Shown here: positions 7,538 to 15,297 of the stretch, piece after piece
How the letters are laid out: each line of letters begins with the position of its first letter
Numbering within the stretch: position 1 is the stretch's first letter
From: Vogesella aquatica
Lineage (GTDB): Bacteria > Pseudomonadota > Gammaproteobacteria > Burkholderiales > Chromobacteriaceae
Assembly: GCF_028548455.1 (NCBI RefSeq)
Contig: NZ_JAQQLF010000030.1
Location: forward strand, 1 to 45,241
Length of the DNA: 45,241 nucleotides
Direction: 5' to 3'
Program-made: the position numbers and the translations under genes
Notes under the pieces: generated by a model
Seen by the model: the letters and a program-made list of their open reading frames with translations, nothing else
What the model was told of the DNA's origin: nothing
Databases searched by the model: none

Positions 7538-7973
7538 GGCGATCCCCCCCTGCGGCGCTCACCGCGTAGTGACGGCACGCGCCTAATGGCAGGCCGTTAT
7601 TGTCCAGCCGCAGCACATTGCCACAGCCTGGCGCGGCAGCTGCCGCGTCCTCTGCCAGGAAAAATGCCACCCCGTCCGCCGCTGTCACCGACCACGCCAG
7701 CGTACCGCTACTGCCTTCCCGTACCTGCACACGCTGGTTATCCAGAATCAGCAGCGTTGCCGCAGGCGTATTGCCGATACTGGCCAAAGGGTTGCGCAGC
7801 GCCAGGGCGCGGGTTTTGGCATAGGCCTGCAACAGCTGGCTATCGGCCTGGCTGATGCGGGCATTGGCAACCCAGCTGCGTGTCAACGGCACGCTGGCTA
7901 GCAGCAACAGCAAACCGATGCTGAGCACCACCATGGTTTCCACCAGGCTAAAGCCCGCCGCGCGCCCTACCAT
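7518..7973 (-). CDS. GspH/FimT-like pseudopilin
   Basis: The 151-residue prepilin starts 'MVGRAAGFSLVETMVVLSIGLLLLLASVP', a short leader with Gly-Phe cleavage site, Glu at +5 and a hydrophobic helix, followed by a GspH/FimT-type globular domain ('ADSQLLQAYAKTRALALRNP', 'LRLDNNGLPLGAC'). The start at 7973 overlaps the stop of the upstream pilin gene by 7 bp; a longer frame from 8147 would run inside that gene and is rejected. It is the FimT/PilH position of the minor-pilin operon. Confidence 0.78.
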   Translation of the reverse strand: MVGRAAGFSLVETMVVLSIGLLLLLASVPLTRSWVANARISQADSQLLQAYAKTRALALRNPLASIGNTPAATLLILDNQRVQVREGSSGTLAWSVTAADGVAFFLAEDAAAAAPGCGNVLRLDNNGLPLGACRHYAVSAAGGDRLVATLR

Positions 7974-8440
7974 ACCGAGATCCCGCCGCACGCCGCCCCG
8001 CCGTTTACCGCACGGATATTGCTGCTGGACAGCGTCAGCTCGCAGCCCTCGTTCACCCCCCCTGCCAGCCCGGAGGCCTTCAGGGTGTAGCTGCTGGCGC
8101 TGGCCTGCACCACATAACGGAAACGGTCTCCCCGCGCCGGTGCCCATGGCGAAGCGCTGGTGCCGGAAGCCAGGTAGGCCACGGTGCTGCTGGTATCTGC
8201 CGTTGGGTTACTGGCCGGCTGCGGGTACACCAGCTGGCGCTGGTACAGGTTTTCCATGGCCAGGCTCAAGGCCACCAGATCGGCCGCCGCTGTTTGCGCC
8301 CCGCTGCGCCGCACGTAGCTCTGGTAAGACGGCAAGGCCACCGACAGCAAAATGCCCAGCAGGGCCACCACGACAACCAGCTCAAGCAGCGTAAAACCAC
8401 GCAGTGCCTGCCTGGCAGGGTTAGAGGAAACTGGATGCAA
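7967..8440 (-). CDS. type IV minor pilin, PilE/ComP-like
   Basis: The 157-residue prepilin has a leader ending 'RQALRG' and the mature N-terminus 'FTLLELVVVVALLGILLSVALPSYQSYVRRS', a full class III signal with Glu at +5. The C-terminal part has 'CELTLSSSNIRAVNGGAACGG', the disulfide-bounded loop of PilE-type minor pilins; the DNA-binding competence pilin ComP of Neisseria is in the same general group. No ATG precedes the pilin motif in frame, so a TTG at 8440 is the likely start. It is the first gene of the operon. Whether it is a housekeeping minor pilin or a DNA receptor cannot be told from sequence alone. Confidence 0.75.
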   Translation of the reverse strand: MHPVSSNPARQALRGFTLLELVVVVALLGILLSVALPSYQSYVRRSGAQTAAADLVALSLAMENLYQRQLVYPQPASNPTADTSSTVAYLASGTSASPWAPARGDRFRYVVQASASSYTLKASGLAGGVNEGCELTLSSSNIRAVNGGAACGGISVW

Positions 8441-8705
8441 AACTGGATCCCAATTGGTATTAATTTAGAAACATTGCTCTAAATGATTGTTTTTAAATAC
8501 TAAAATAGAAAACACATAGTAACTCAGCCAGAAAATATTGCCAATGTGCCTTTTTAAGCACAATTTATTACGCAATACGCTGCCAATTTAGCCATTTTTC
8601 ATGGCTGCATGTCGGGCAAATGCGCTTAATTGGTAGTTTTGTGGTATTACCTACACAACCCTTCATATAACCATGGCAAAAAAACCACACCACGCCATGC
8701 GCATG
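8441..8705. other. AT-rich intergenic region upstream of the pilin operon
   Basis: About 265 bp, clearly AT-richer than its neighbours, between the pilin start and the RND terminator. It must contain the minus-strand pilin promoter; I see no hexamer pair good enough to name. No ORF is supported. Confidence 0.4.
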
Positions 8706-8738
8706 AAAAAACCCGCCGGCTGCCAGGCAGCGGGCGGG
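8706..8738 (-). terminator. terminator of the RND pump operon
   Basis: CCCGCC-G-GCTGCC (8712-8724) pairs with GGCAGC-G-GGCGGG (8726-8738) apart from one G:G mismatch. The A6 run on the left (8706-8711) becomes a U-run for minus-strand transcripts. It lies 26 bp beyond the permease stop. Confidence 0.8.
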
Positions 8739-8763
8739 TGACGTGAATAAAACGGACGGTGGT

Positions 8764-11700
8764 TTAGCCGGCCGCTACCTTGCGGCCAACCTTGGCGGCC
8801 AGGCCGTCAAACCACAGGTACAGCACCGGGGTGATGTACAGCGTCACCAGCTGCGAAAACAGCAAGCCGCCCACCACCGCCACACCCAGCGGCTGGCGCA
8901 GCTCGGCGCCGGCCCCCAGCGCCAGCGCAATCGGCAGTGCGCCCATCATGGCGGCCAACGTGGTCATCAGGATCGGGCGCAGACGCAGCAGGCAGGCAGT
9001 ACGGATGGCCTGTTGCGGGCTCATGCCCTGCTCGCGCTGCGCCACCAGCGCAAAGTCGATCATCATGATGGCGTTTTTCTTCACGATGCCGATCAGCATC
9101 AGGATGCCGATGCTGGCGATGATGGTCAGCTCCTGGTTCAGCAACATCAGCGCCCCCAGCGCGCCCATGGCCGCCGACGGCAGGCCGGCCAGGATGGTGA
9201 GCGGGTGGATGTAGCTTTCGTACAGCACGCCCAGCAGCACGTAGATCACCAGCAAGGCCACCAGCAGCAGCGTGGTCTGGCTGCTTTGCGACTCGGCAAA
9301 CGCCGCGGCGTCGCCGGCGTAGCTGGTAAACACGCTGGCCGGCAGGCCGATTTCCTGCTGCATGGCTTTCAGCCGCGCGTCCACCTCGCCCAGCGCCACG
9401 CCCGGCGGCAGGTTGAACGACAGCGTTACCGCCGGCAGCTGGCCCTGGTGGCTGACCGACACCGGCCCCACCGTGCGCTGGATGCTGGCCACGCTGGCCA
9501 GCGGCACCAGCTCGCTGCCGCTGCCGCGCACGTACAGGCGGGTGAGGTCGTACTCGTTCACACGCTGGCTGTCGTCCAGCTGCAGCAGTACCGAGTAGTT
9601 GTCGTTGTCGGTATAGATGGTGGCCACCTGGCGCTGGCCGAAGGCGGTATACAGCGCGGTGCGGATGGCCTGCATGCCCACCCCCAGCTGCGCCGCCTTG
9701 TCGCGGTCGATGTGCAGCTCGGCCTGCAGGCCCTTGCGCTGCGCATCGCTGTTCACGTCCTGGAACAGGCTGTCCTTGCGCATGGCGCGCTCCAGCTTCT
9801 CGCCCCAGTCGTACAGGCTGCTGCTGTCCACGCTCTGCAGCACGTACTGGTAGCGGCTCTTGCTGCTGCGGCCGCCCAGGCGCAGGTTCTGCACCGGGTT
9901 GATCGCCGCGCTCAGGCCGTTCACCTTGCGCAGGTCCTTGCGCAGGTCGTCCACCACCTGGTCGATCTTGCCGCGCTGGCCGCGTGGCTTCAGCGTGACG
10001 AACATGCGCCCACCGCTACCGCTCACCGACGAGGTGACAGCCGCCACGTGCGGGCTTTGCTGCACGATGGTGGCCGCGCGCGCCTGCAGTGCGGCCAACT
10101 TGTCGTAGGACACGTCCTGCGGCACCTCGGTATTGATGCTGACCTGGCCGGTGTCCTCTACCGGGAAAAAGCCCTTGGGGATGGCATGGAACATCCACGC
10201 CGAACCGGCCACGGTGCCCAGCGCCACCAGCAATGTCAGCCGGCTGTGGCGCAGCGCAGCGTCCAGCGTGCGCTCGTAGGCCGCCAGCAGCGCATCGAAG
10301 CCGCGCTCGAACGCACGGGCAATGGCGTGGCCCTGGCCGGCGTCGGCGTGGTGCGGCATGTGGTCGCGGCGCAAAAAGCGCGACGCCAGCAGCGGAATCA
10401 GCGTGAGCGAGGCCACCGCCGACACCAGAATGGCCAGCGACACCACCACGGCAAATTCGTGGAACAGCAGGCCGATCACGCCATCCATGTAAAAGATGGG
10501 GATAAAGATAGCCACCAGCGACAGCGAAATGCTGACGATGGTGAACGCGATCTCGCGCGAGCCCTTCAGCGCCGCCGTCATCGCGTCGTCGCCCTCCTCC
10601 ATGTAACGCACGATGTTTTCCAGCACCACGATGGCGTCGTCCACCACCAGGCCCACCGCCAGCGTCAGGCCCAGCAGCGAGATGTTATCGATGGAATAAC
10701 CCATCAGGTACATCAGGCCCAGCGTACCGATCAGCGAGATCGGCAGCGTCAGCGCCGGTATCAGCGTGGCGGCCATGCGCTGCAGGAACATGAAGATCAC
10801 CATGATCACCAGCGCTACCGTCAGCAGCATGGTGAGGTTCACGTCGTGCACCGCCTCGCGGATGGCATCAGAGCGGTCGGACAGCGGTGCCATGCGCACC
10901 GAGCCTGGCAGCTGGCTTTCCAGCTTGGGCAGCATGGCGCGGATGGCGTCCACCACCGCCACGGTGTTGGCGTCGGACTGGCGGAACACTGCCAGCACAA
11001 TGGAGCGTTCGCCGTTGACCCAGCTGCCGGTCTTCAGGTTTTCAATGCTGTCTTCCACCGTGGCCACGTCGGCCAGGCGCACCACGCTGCCGTTACGGTT
11101 GGCCACCGCCATGGCGGCAAACTCGGCAGCGCTCTTGAGCTGGCTGTCGGACTGGATGGTGAGCACTTGCGACGGGCCTTCCAGCGTGCCCAGCGGCGTA
11201 TTGCCGTTGGCCGCACGCAGCGCAGTGGCCACTTCGTCCAGCGTCAGGTTACGTGCGGCCAACCTTTGCGGGTCGGCCTTCACCCGCACGGCGTAGCGCT
11301 TCTGGCCAAACACTTGCACCTGCGCCACGCCATTGATGGTGGACAGCGTGGGCGATACCAGGCTGTCCACATAGTCGTTCAGCTGCGTCAGCGACAGCGC
11401 CGGGGAATTCAGCGCCAGCAGCAAAATAGGCGCATCGGCCGGGTTCACCTTGCGGTAGGACGGCAGGCTGGTCATCTCGTCCGGCAGGCTGCGCTGCGCG
11501 CGCAGCAAGGCGGCTTGCACGTCCAGCGCGGCGCCGTCCAGATTGCGCCCCGGCTCGAACTCCAGCGTGACCGAGGTGCTGCCCTGGCTGCTGCTGGAGC
11601 TGATTACCGCCACACCGGGAATGGTGGCGAACTGTTTTTCCAGCGGCGTCGCCACCGAGCTGGCCATGGTCTGCGGGCTGGCGCCGGGCAGGCTGGCCGA

Positions 11701-11844
11701 CACGTTGATGGTAGGCGTCTCGTAGCTGGGCAGCGCGGCGATGGGGATGCGCTGCAGCGCCAGCAAGCCGCCGATGATCAGCGACAGGCACAGCAGCACC
11801 GTCATCACCGGGCGGCGGATGCAGAGCTCGGAAATATTCATCAT
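8764..11844 (-). CDS. RND efflux permease, HAE1 family (MdtB/MdtC/MuxC-like)
   Basis: The 1026-residue protein is the inner-membrane proton/drug antiporter of a tripartite efflux pump. It has the classic layout: TM1 after 'ISELCIRRPVMTVLL', a large periplasmic domain, TM2-6 with 'GLTLAVGLVVDDAIVVLENI' (the proton-relay Asp pair in TM4), TM7, a second periplasmic domain, and TM8-12 with 'GIVKKNAIMMIDFA'. The N-terminus and length resemble the MdtBC/MuxBC group more than AcrB. It overlaps the adaptor gene by 4 bp (ATGA). No outer-membrane channel gene is adjacent, so a TolC-like protein must come from elsewhere. Two exact copies of the 13-mer lie inside. Confidence 0.93.
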   Translation of the reverse strand: MMNISELCIRRPVMTVLLCLSLIIGGLLALQRIPIAALPSYETPTINVSASLPGASPQTMASSVATPLEKQFATIPGVAVISSSSSQGSTSVTLEFEPGRNLDGAALDVQAALLRAQRSLPDEMTSLPSYRKVNPADAPILLLALNSPALSLTQLNDYVDSLVSPTLSTINGVAQVQVFGQKRYAVRVKADPQRLAARNLTLDEVATALRAANGNTPLGTLEGPSQVLTIQSDSQLKSAAEFAAMAVANRNGSVVRLADVATVEDSIENLKTGSWVNGERSIVLAVFRQSDANTVAVVDAIRAMLPKLESQLPGSVRMAPLSDRSDAIREAVHDVNLTMLLTVALVIMVIFMFLQRMAATLIPALTLPISLIGTLGLMYLMGYSIDNISLLGLTLAVGLVVDDAIVVLENIVRYMEEGDDAMTAALKGSREIAFTIVSISLSLVAIFIPIFYMDGVIGLLFHEFAVVVSLAILVSAVASLTLIPLLASRFLRRDHMPHHADAGQGHAIARAFERGFDALLAAYERTLDAALRHSRLTLLVALGTVAGSAWMFHAIPKGFFPVEDTGQVSINTEVPQDVSYDKLAALQARAATIVQQSPHVAAVTSSVSGSGGRMFVTLKPRGQRGKIDQVVDDLRKDLRKVNGLSAAINPVQNLRLGGRSSKSRYQYVLQSVDSSSLYDWGEKLERAMRKDSLFQDVNSDAQRKGLQAELHIDRDKAAQLGVGMQAIRTALYTAFGQRQVATIYTDNDNYSVLLQLDDSQRVNEYDLTRLYVRGSGSELVPLASVASIQRTVGPVSVSHQGQLPAVTLSFNLPPGVALGEVDARLKAMQQEIGLPASVFTSYAGDAAAFAESQSSQTTLLLVALLVIYVLLGVLYESYIHPLTILAGLPSAAMGALGALMLLNQELTIIASIGILMLIGIVKKNAIMMIDFALVAQREQGMSPQQAIRTACLLRLRPILMTTLAAMMGALPIALALGAGAELRQPLGVAVVGGLLFSQLVTLYITPVLYLWFDGLAAKVGRKVAAG
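8781..8793 (-). repeat. AAGGTTGGCCGCA, exact copy (RND C-terminus)
   Basis: Exact copy of the dispersed 13-mer. On the coding strand it is read AAG GTT GGC CGC A, giving Lys-Val-Gly-Arg close to the permease C-terminus. Confidence 0.9.
11254..11266 (-). repeat. AAGGTTGGCCGCA, exact copy (RND, second frame)
   Basis: Exact copy read in another frame (A AGG TTG GCC GCA), giving Arg-Leu-Ala-Ala in the permease and using AGG and TTG, uncommon codons in this GC-rich gene. Confidence 0.9.
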
Positions 11845-13181
11845 TGCGCTCCGCTGGCTGCACGCTGGCGTTTGCCGCCTTCGGCACCTGGCGCGCTGGC
11901 GTCGCGGCCTGCGGCACGGGCACCTTTATCGCCACCGGCCACCGGGCTGCACTCGGCCAGATTCTGGCTGCCTTTGCCGCCAGCGCGGCTGCCACGGCTA
12001 CCTTCAGCAGCCGCGCCGCTGGCCTCGCTGCGGCCAACCTTGGCCGACACCGGGGCACTGGCGTCCTGCTTGCGCGGCGGCGCCAGCGTGACCAGCTCGC
12101 CGGGGCGCACGTTCTGGCCGCCGTTGACCACCACCTTCAAGCCGGGGGCGATACCGCGCACGATGGCGCGCTCGTTCTGGATGGCCAGCAGCGTCAGCGG
12201 TATGCGCTGCGCTTTGCTATCGGCGCCCACGGTGTAGGCAAACTGGCCGTCGGGGCCGGTGAGCAGCGCTGCTACCGGCAGGTTGGCCGCGCCTTCATAG
12301 CGCCCGGCCTGCAGCGCCACATTAACGAACTGGCCTGGCCACAAGGCCGTGCCGGCGTTATCGAAACGGGCTTTGAGCAGCACGTTGCCGCTACTGCTGT
12401 CCACGGCACTATCGATAAAAGTCAGCTCGCCGCTGTGGCACTGGCCCGCGCCGTTACCGCTGCGCGCCACCACCTTCAGCGGGCCGGCCTGCTGCGCCTG
12501 GCGCACCGCCTGCAGTTGCTGCTCCGGCAGGGTAAAGCTCACCGCCACCGGCGACATGCGCGTCAGGGTGAGCATGGCCGTGGCCATGCCCGGCTGCACC
12601 AGCGCACCGGGCGACAGGCTGATGGCGCCGACACGGCCGTCTACCTGCGCGTAGATGGCCTTCTGGCGTAGGCTGACCCTGGCCGACTCGACTGCCGCAC
12701 GATCTGCGGCCAACGTTGCCTGCAGGCTGTCCACCTTGCCCTGCAGGGCGTCCAGCGCGCTTTGCGAAATGAACTGCTGGCGGAACAGGTCGCGCCCGCG
12801 CGCCAGGTCACGCCCGGCGATCTTCAGCTGTGCCGCGTCGCTGGCCTGCTGCGCCTGTACCCGTGCCAGCGCGGCGCGCTCGGCAGCGTCATCCAGCTGC
12901 ACCAGCAGCGTACCCGCCTTGACCATACTGCCTTCCTGCACCAGCACACGCCCCACTACGCCGGACACCTGCGGCTTCACCTCCACACGGTCCAGCGCGG
13001 TGACCGTGCCGTTGGCGGTGAGCACCACCGGCAGCCGGTTGGGCTGCGCCGGCGCCAGCGCCACCACCGGCGGGCGTTTGGCCCGCGCGTTTTTATCTAC
13101 CGCAGGCTGCTTGCCTGCCTGCCACCACACCGCTCCACCGGCTACCGCCAGCACGACGGTCCCTGTCAGCCATTTATTCAT
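11841..13181 (-). CDS. RND periplasmic adaptor (membrane fusion protein, MdtA-like)
   Basis: The 446-residue adaptor links the RND permease to the outer-membrane channel. It has an N-terminal membrane anchor ('WLTGTVVLAVAGGAVWW'), the lipoyl half-motifs ('VKPQVSGVVGRVLVQEGSMVKAGTLLVQLD' and 'IYAQVDGRVGAISLSPGALVQPG'), an alpha-hairpin between them ('LARVQAQQASDAAQ...FISQSALDAL'), a beta-barrel and a membrane-proximal domain. The last 75 residues are a low-complexity Gly/Ala/Ser/Lys tail not usual for MdtA. It is first in a two-gene operon. Confidence 0.92.
   Translation of the reverse strand: MNKWLTGTVVLAVAGGAVWWQAGKQPAVDKNARAKRPPVVALAPAQPNRLPVVLTANGTVTALDRVEVKPQVSGVVGRVLVQEGSMVKAGTLLVQLDDAAERAALARVQAQQASDAAQLKIAGRDLARGRDLFRQQFISQSALDALQGKVDSLQATLAADRAAVESARVSLRQKAIYAQVDGRVGAISLSPGALVQPGMATAMLTLTRMSPVAVSFTLPEQQLQAVRQAQQAGPLKVVARSGNGAGQCHSGELTFIDSAVDSSSGNVLLKARFDNAGTALWPGQFVNVALQAGRYEGAANLPVAALLTGPDGQFAYTVGADSKAQRIPLTLLAIQNERAIVRGIAPGLKVVVNGGQNVRPGELVTLAPPRKQDASAPVSAKVGRSEASGAAAEGSRGSRAGGKGSQNLAECSPVAGGDKGARAAGRDASAPGAEGGKRQRAASGAQ
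12029..12041 (-). repeat. AAGGTTGGCCGCA, exact copy (RND adaptor tail)
   Basis: Exact copy in the disordered C-terminal tail of the adaptor, read as Lys-Val-Gly-Arg. This is the third exact copy in the two-gene efflux operon. Confidence 0.9.
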
Positions 13182-13249
13182 TGTCGCTATCGTCCAGTCT
13201 TGCCATGGCCACCAGCATAAACAATTTGCGCGACAGGCTTATGTGTTAC

Positions 13250-13261
13250 TTCATTAATGAA
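13250..13261. promoter_or_regulatory. perfect palindrome upstream of the efflux operon
   Basis: TTCATTAATGAA is a perfect 12-bp palindrome about 70 bp upstream of the adaptor start, in AT-rich DNA that should contain the operon promoter. It could be a repressor operator, but no regulator gene is adjacent. Low certainty. Confidence 0.25.
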
Positions 13262-13341
13262 TATGAACACACTGTGCATAGCAAATGCTTACACCACACT
13301 TGCGACACACCCAGCGCTAAAACGCAGGCCCAACAAGCAAA

Positions 13342-13372
13342 ACACCCCCAGGCGCAGTGCGCGTGGGGGTGT
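13342..13372 (-). terminator. terminator of the 59-residue protein gene
   Basis: ACACCCCCA (13342-13350) pairs with TGGGGGTGT (13364-13372); read on the minus strand the hairpin is followed by TTTTGCTT. It lies 37 bp past the stop of the small gene at 13409. Confidence 0.75.
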
Positions 13373-13408
13373 CAGCCATACCGCCGGCCCGTGCGGGCAG
13401 CGTGGCGC

Positions 13409-13588
13409 TTACTTCTTGTCGTCGGGCACGTGGCTTTTCAGCAGTTTGCCCAGCAGCGGGTTGTCCAGTTTTTTGTCGTTCTTGGCATTGGATTCTTTGC
13501 CGAAACGGTCTGGCGAGCCGGCTTTGCGAATGCTCTCGCGTACCTTGATCGCTTCAAAACGCTGCAAGTCGAAGTGGTTGATAGGCAT
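13409..13588 (-). CDS. small charged protein, unknown function
   Basis: The 59-residue product (MPINHFDLQRFEAIKVRES...) is soluble, rich in Lys/Asp/Arg, and has no signal or membrane segment. The ATG at 13588 is preferred over an upstream in-frame start because AGGAG lies 6 nt before it; a terminator follows. I do not recognise the family. The gene stands alone between the efflux operon and the divergent YidB-family gene. Confidence 0.65.
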   Translation of the reverse strand: MPINHFDLQRFEAIKVRESIRKAGSPDRFGKESNAKNDKKLDNPLLGKLLKSHVPDDKK

Positions 13589-13794
13589 AGCCTGCTCCTG
13601 AATGGCAAAACGCGGCAGTATGCGGCAGCGCGGCGCGAAAGTCCATGCCGTGCCTGCAAAATCGTGTAGTGAAAACAAGCAGTTAAAACGACAAGCCCGG
13701 GGTTCACACCCGCTATCGATTTATAGAAACATTTATCTGTAACAAGAAAGGGTTTAAGTTGGGCACTCTTTTACCACCACACGAAAGGCACACC

Positions 13795-14187
13795 ATGAGC
13801 ATCCTCGACCAACTGGGCAGCCTGCTGGGCAATAGCGAACAAGGTGGCCTGCTGCAGGCAGCCAACACCCTGCTGAACGACAACGGCGGCGTGGCCGGCC
13901 TGGTAGAAAAATTCCAGAACGGCGGCCTGGGCGAGATCGTCTCGTCCTGGGTAGGCACCGGTGCCAACCTGTCCATCACCCCGGAGCAGATCCAGAGCGT
14001 GCTGGGTAACGAGCAGATCGCCGGCCTGGCCGAAAAACTGGGCATCGACCCGGCCGTGGCCTCGCAACAGATCGCCGAACACCTGCCCACCATGATCGAC
14101 AAGCTCACCCCCAACGGCCAGGTAGAAGGCGACAACCTGCTGGCCCAGGGCGCCAGCCTGCTGGGCGGCCTGTTCAACCGCGGCTAA
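13795..14187 (+). CDS. YidB family (DUF937) protein
   Basis: The 130-residue protein starts 'MSILDQLGSLLGN' and has the family features: Gly/Leu-rich N-terminal helix, 'GGVAGLVEKFQNGGLGEIVSSWVGTGANLSITPEQIQSVLG' and a C-terminal 'LLGGLF'. YidB proteins are cytosolic or envelope-associated and have no firmly established biochemical role. The start at 13795 has an AAAGG sequence upstream; a longer reading from 13759 lacks support. It is monocistronic. Confidence 0.85.
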   Translation: MSILDQLGSLLGNSEQGGLLQAANTLLNDNGGVAGLVEKFQNGGLGEIVSSWVGTGANLSITPEQIQSVLGNEQIAGLAEKLGIDPAVASQQIAEHLPTMIDKLTPNGQVEGDNLLAQGASLLGGLFNRG

Positions 14188-14205
14188 GCCCGCATCCTGC
14201 ACCAA

Positions 14206-14231
14206 AAGGTTGGCCGCGTGCGGCCAACCTG
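14206..14231. repeat. inverted pair of the AAGGTTGGCCGCA motif
   Basis: AGGTTGGCCGC (14207-14217) and GCGGCCAACCT (14220-14230) form 11-bp perfect arms around GT. Each arm is a near-complete copy of the 13-mer found all over the window. The pair lies 20 bp after the YidB stop. A TTTT run follows the hairpin only on the minus strand, so it is not a textbook terminator for the plus-strand gene. In Neisseria, paired uptake sequences in this arrangement often sit at gene ends. Confidence 0.8.
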
Positions 14232-14404
14232 CTGCAGCACCAGGCGCCAAGCCGGGCATGGCCGGCTGCGACTATCCTCCTCTACCGCTTGTCACCACGG
14301 CCTTGTTATTGCCAGAGCAACGGTTGCTTGCCTGCAAAACAACATCGTCATAATATCGGCTTGTCCATTTGTCGGCGTGTACTACCCCACCCAAGGTCAA
14401 CACC

Positions 14405-14581
14405 ATGAACCTGCAAACCATCCTGCAAGGGGCCAACACCGGCCTGCTGATTTTTGCACTCACCGTCATCGTCCAGCGCCTGTCCACCCCGGCCAGCCTG
14501 CTGGAGCCCGCCAGCTACGTGCTGATCGGCGTCATCGTCCAGCTGCCACTTAGCTGGCGAGGTCAGCGCAAGGCCCGCTAA
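14405..14581 (+). CDS. small two-helix membrane protein, unknown function
   Basis: The 58-residue product has two hydrophobic segments ('TGLLIFALTVIVQRL' and 'SYVLIGVIVQLPLSW') separated by a short polar stretch and ends with a basic tail 'RGQRKAR' that would stay in the cytoplasm. The start at 14405 has only a weak AAGG upstream. I do not recognise the family. The GNAT gene follows after 56 bp and may be co-transcribed. Confidence 0.55.
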   Translation: MNLQTILQGANTGLLIFALTVIVQRLSTPASLLEPASYVLIGVIVQLPLSWRGQRKAR

Positions 14582-14637
14582 GCCCGTCGCCCGCGCGGTT
14601 AGCGGCGCAGCCGCTCCCCCCCGCAGCAGGTCACCGC

Positions 14638-15195
14638 ATGCCGCTGTCGCTCGCCTTCCCCAACCACGCCTTGCTAGCCAGCTACCAGCAAGCACTGAGC
14701 CGCGGCTGGGCCGGGCACGAGCAGGACCCTGATACCGCCAGCCGCATGCTGGCCGCCTGCCGCGCCGCACCCGACACGTATCTGCTGCACTTCACCCACT
14801 GCCCGCTGCCGGCACCCGGCATGGGGCCAGACGCTGACAATAGCGAACCCTGCCTGCCCCACTGCCACTTCTGGATCAGCAACGGCGACTACTGCGGCGA
14901 ACTCAGCCTGCGCTGGCCCTTGCCCGGCGACAACCTGCCGGCAGACTGCCCCGGGCACCTGGCCTGGTCGGTGGTGCCGTGGCAACGCGGCCACGGCTAC
15001 GCCTGCCAGGCGGTGCGGCTGCTACTGCCACGCATCGCCCACCTGGGCCTGCCGTGGCTGGACATGGCGATGGCCACCCGCAATGTCGCCTCGTGGAAAA
15101 CTGCCGAACACCTCGGCGCCACACGCATCGCCACCTACCAAACCGGCGCCGAACACGGCCACGTCAGCGCGTACCGGTATCGGCTGATGCGCTGA
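14638..15195 (+). CDS. GNAT-family N-acetyltransferase
   Basis: The 185-residue protein matches the RimJ/RimL-like acetyltransferase layout: N-terminal helical part, central strands 'HFWISNGDYCGELSLRW', acetyl-CoA binding segment with 'WSVVPWQRGHGYACQAVRLLLP' (R/Q-x-x-G-x-G/A variant) and the late 'LDMAMATRNVASWKTAEHLGATRI' typical of the family. The substrate cannot be told. A strong terminator follows. Confidence 0.85.
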   Translation: MPLSLAFPNHALLASYQQALSRGWAGHEQDPDTASRMLAACRAAPDTYLLHFTHCPLPAPGMGPDADNSEPCLPHCHFWISNGDYCGELSLRWPLPGDNLPADCPGHLAWSVVPWQRGHGYACQAVRLLLPRIAHLGLPWLDMAMATRNVASWKTAEHLGATRIATYQTGAEHGHVSAYRYRLMR

Positions 15196-15242
15196 GGCTG
15201 TCTGGCAGCGGTAGCCTGTACTGCGGCCAACCCTCAGGCAAG

Positions 15243-15274
15243 ACAAAGCCCCGGCGTGCCGGGGCTTTGTTTTG
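15243..15274. terminator. bidirectional terminator
   Basis: ACAAAGCCCCGGC (15243-15255) and GCCGGGGCTTTGT (15258-15270) form 13-bp perfect arms, followed by TTTT and preceded by A-rich DNA. It serves the GNAT gene from the left and the META-domain lipoprotein gene from the right. Confidence 0.85.
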
Positions 15275-15297
15275 GGAGTAGAACAACGGTCACCGCA

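Noticed and set aside
8743-12237. 1164-codon open frame on the plus strand opposite the RND pump
   Set aside because: Its product is a Gln/His/Arg-rich low-complexity string typical of an antisense frame in GC-rich DNA. The minus strand carries clear RND signatures.
14206-14231. Ordinary rho-independent terminator for the YidB gene
   Set aside because: On the plus strand the hairpin is followed by GCTGC rather than a T-run, so it is listed as a repeat rather than as a terminator.
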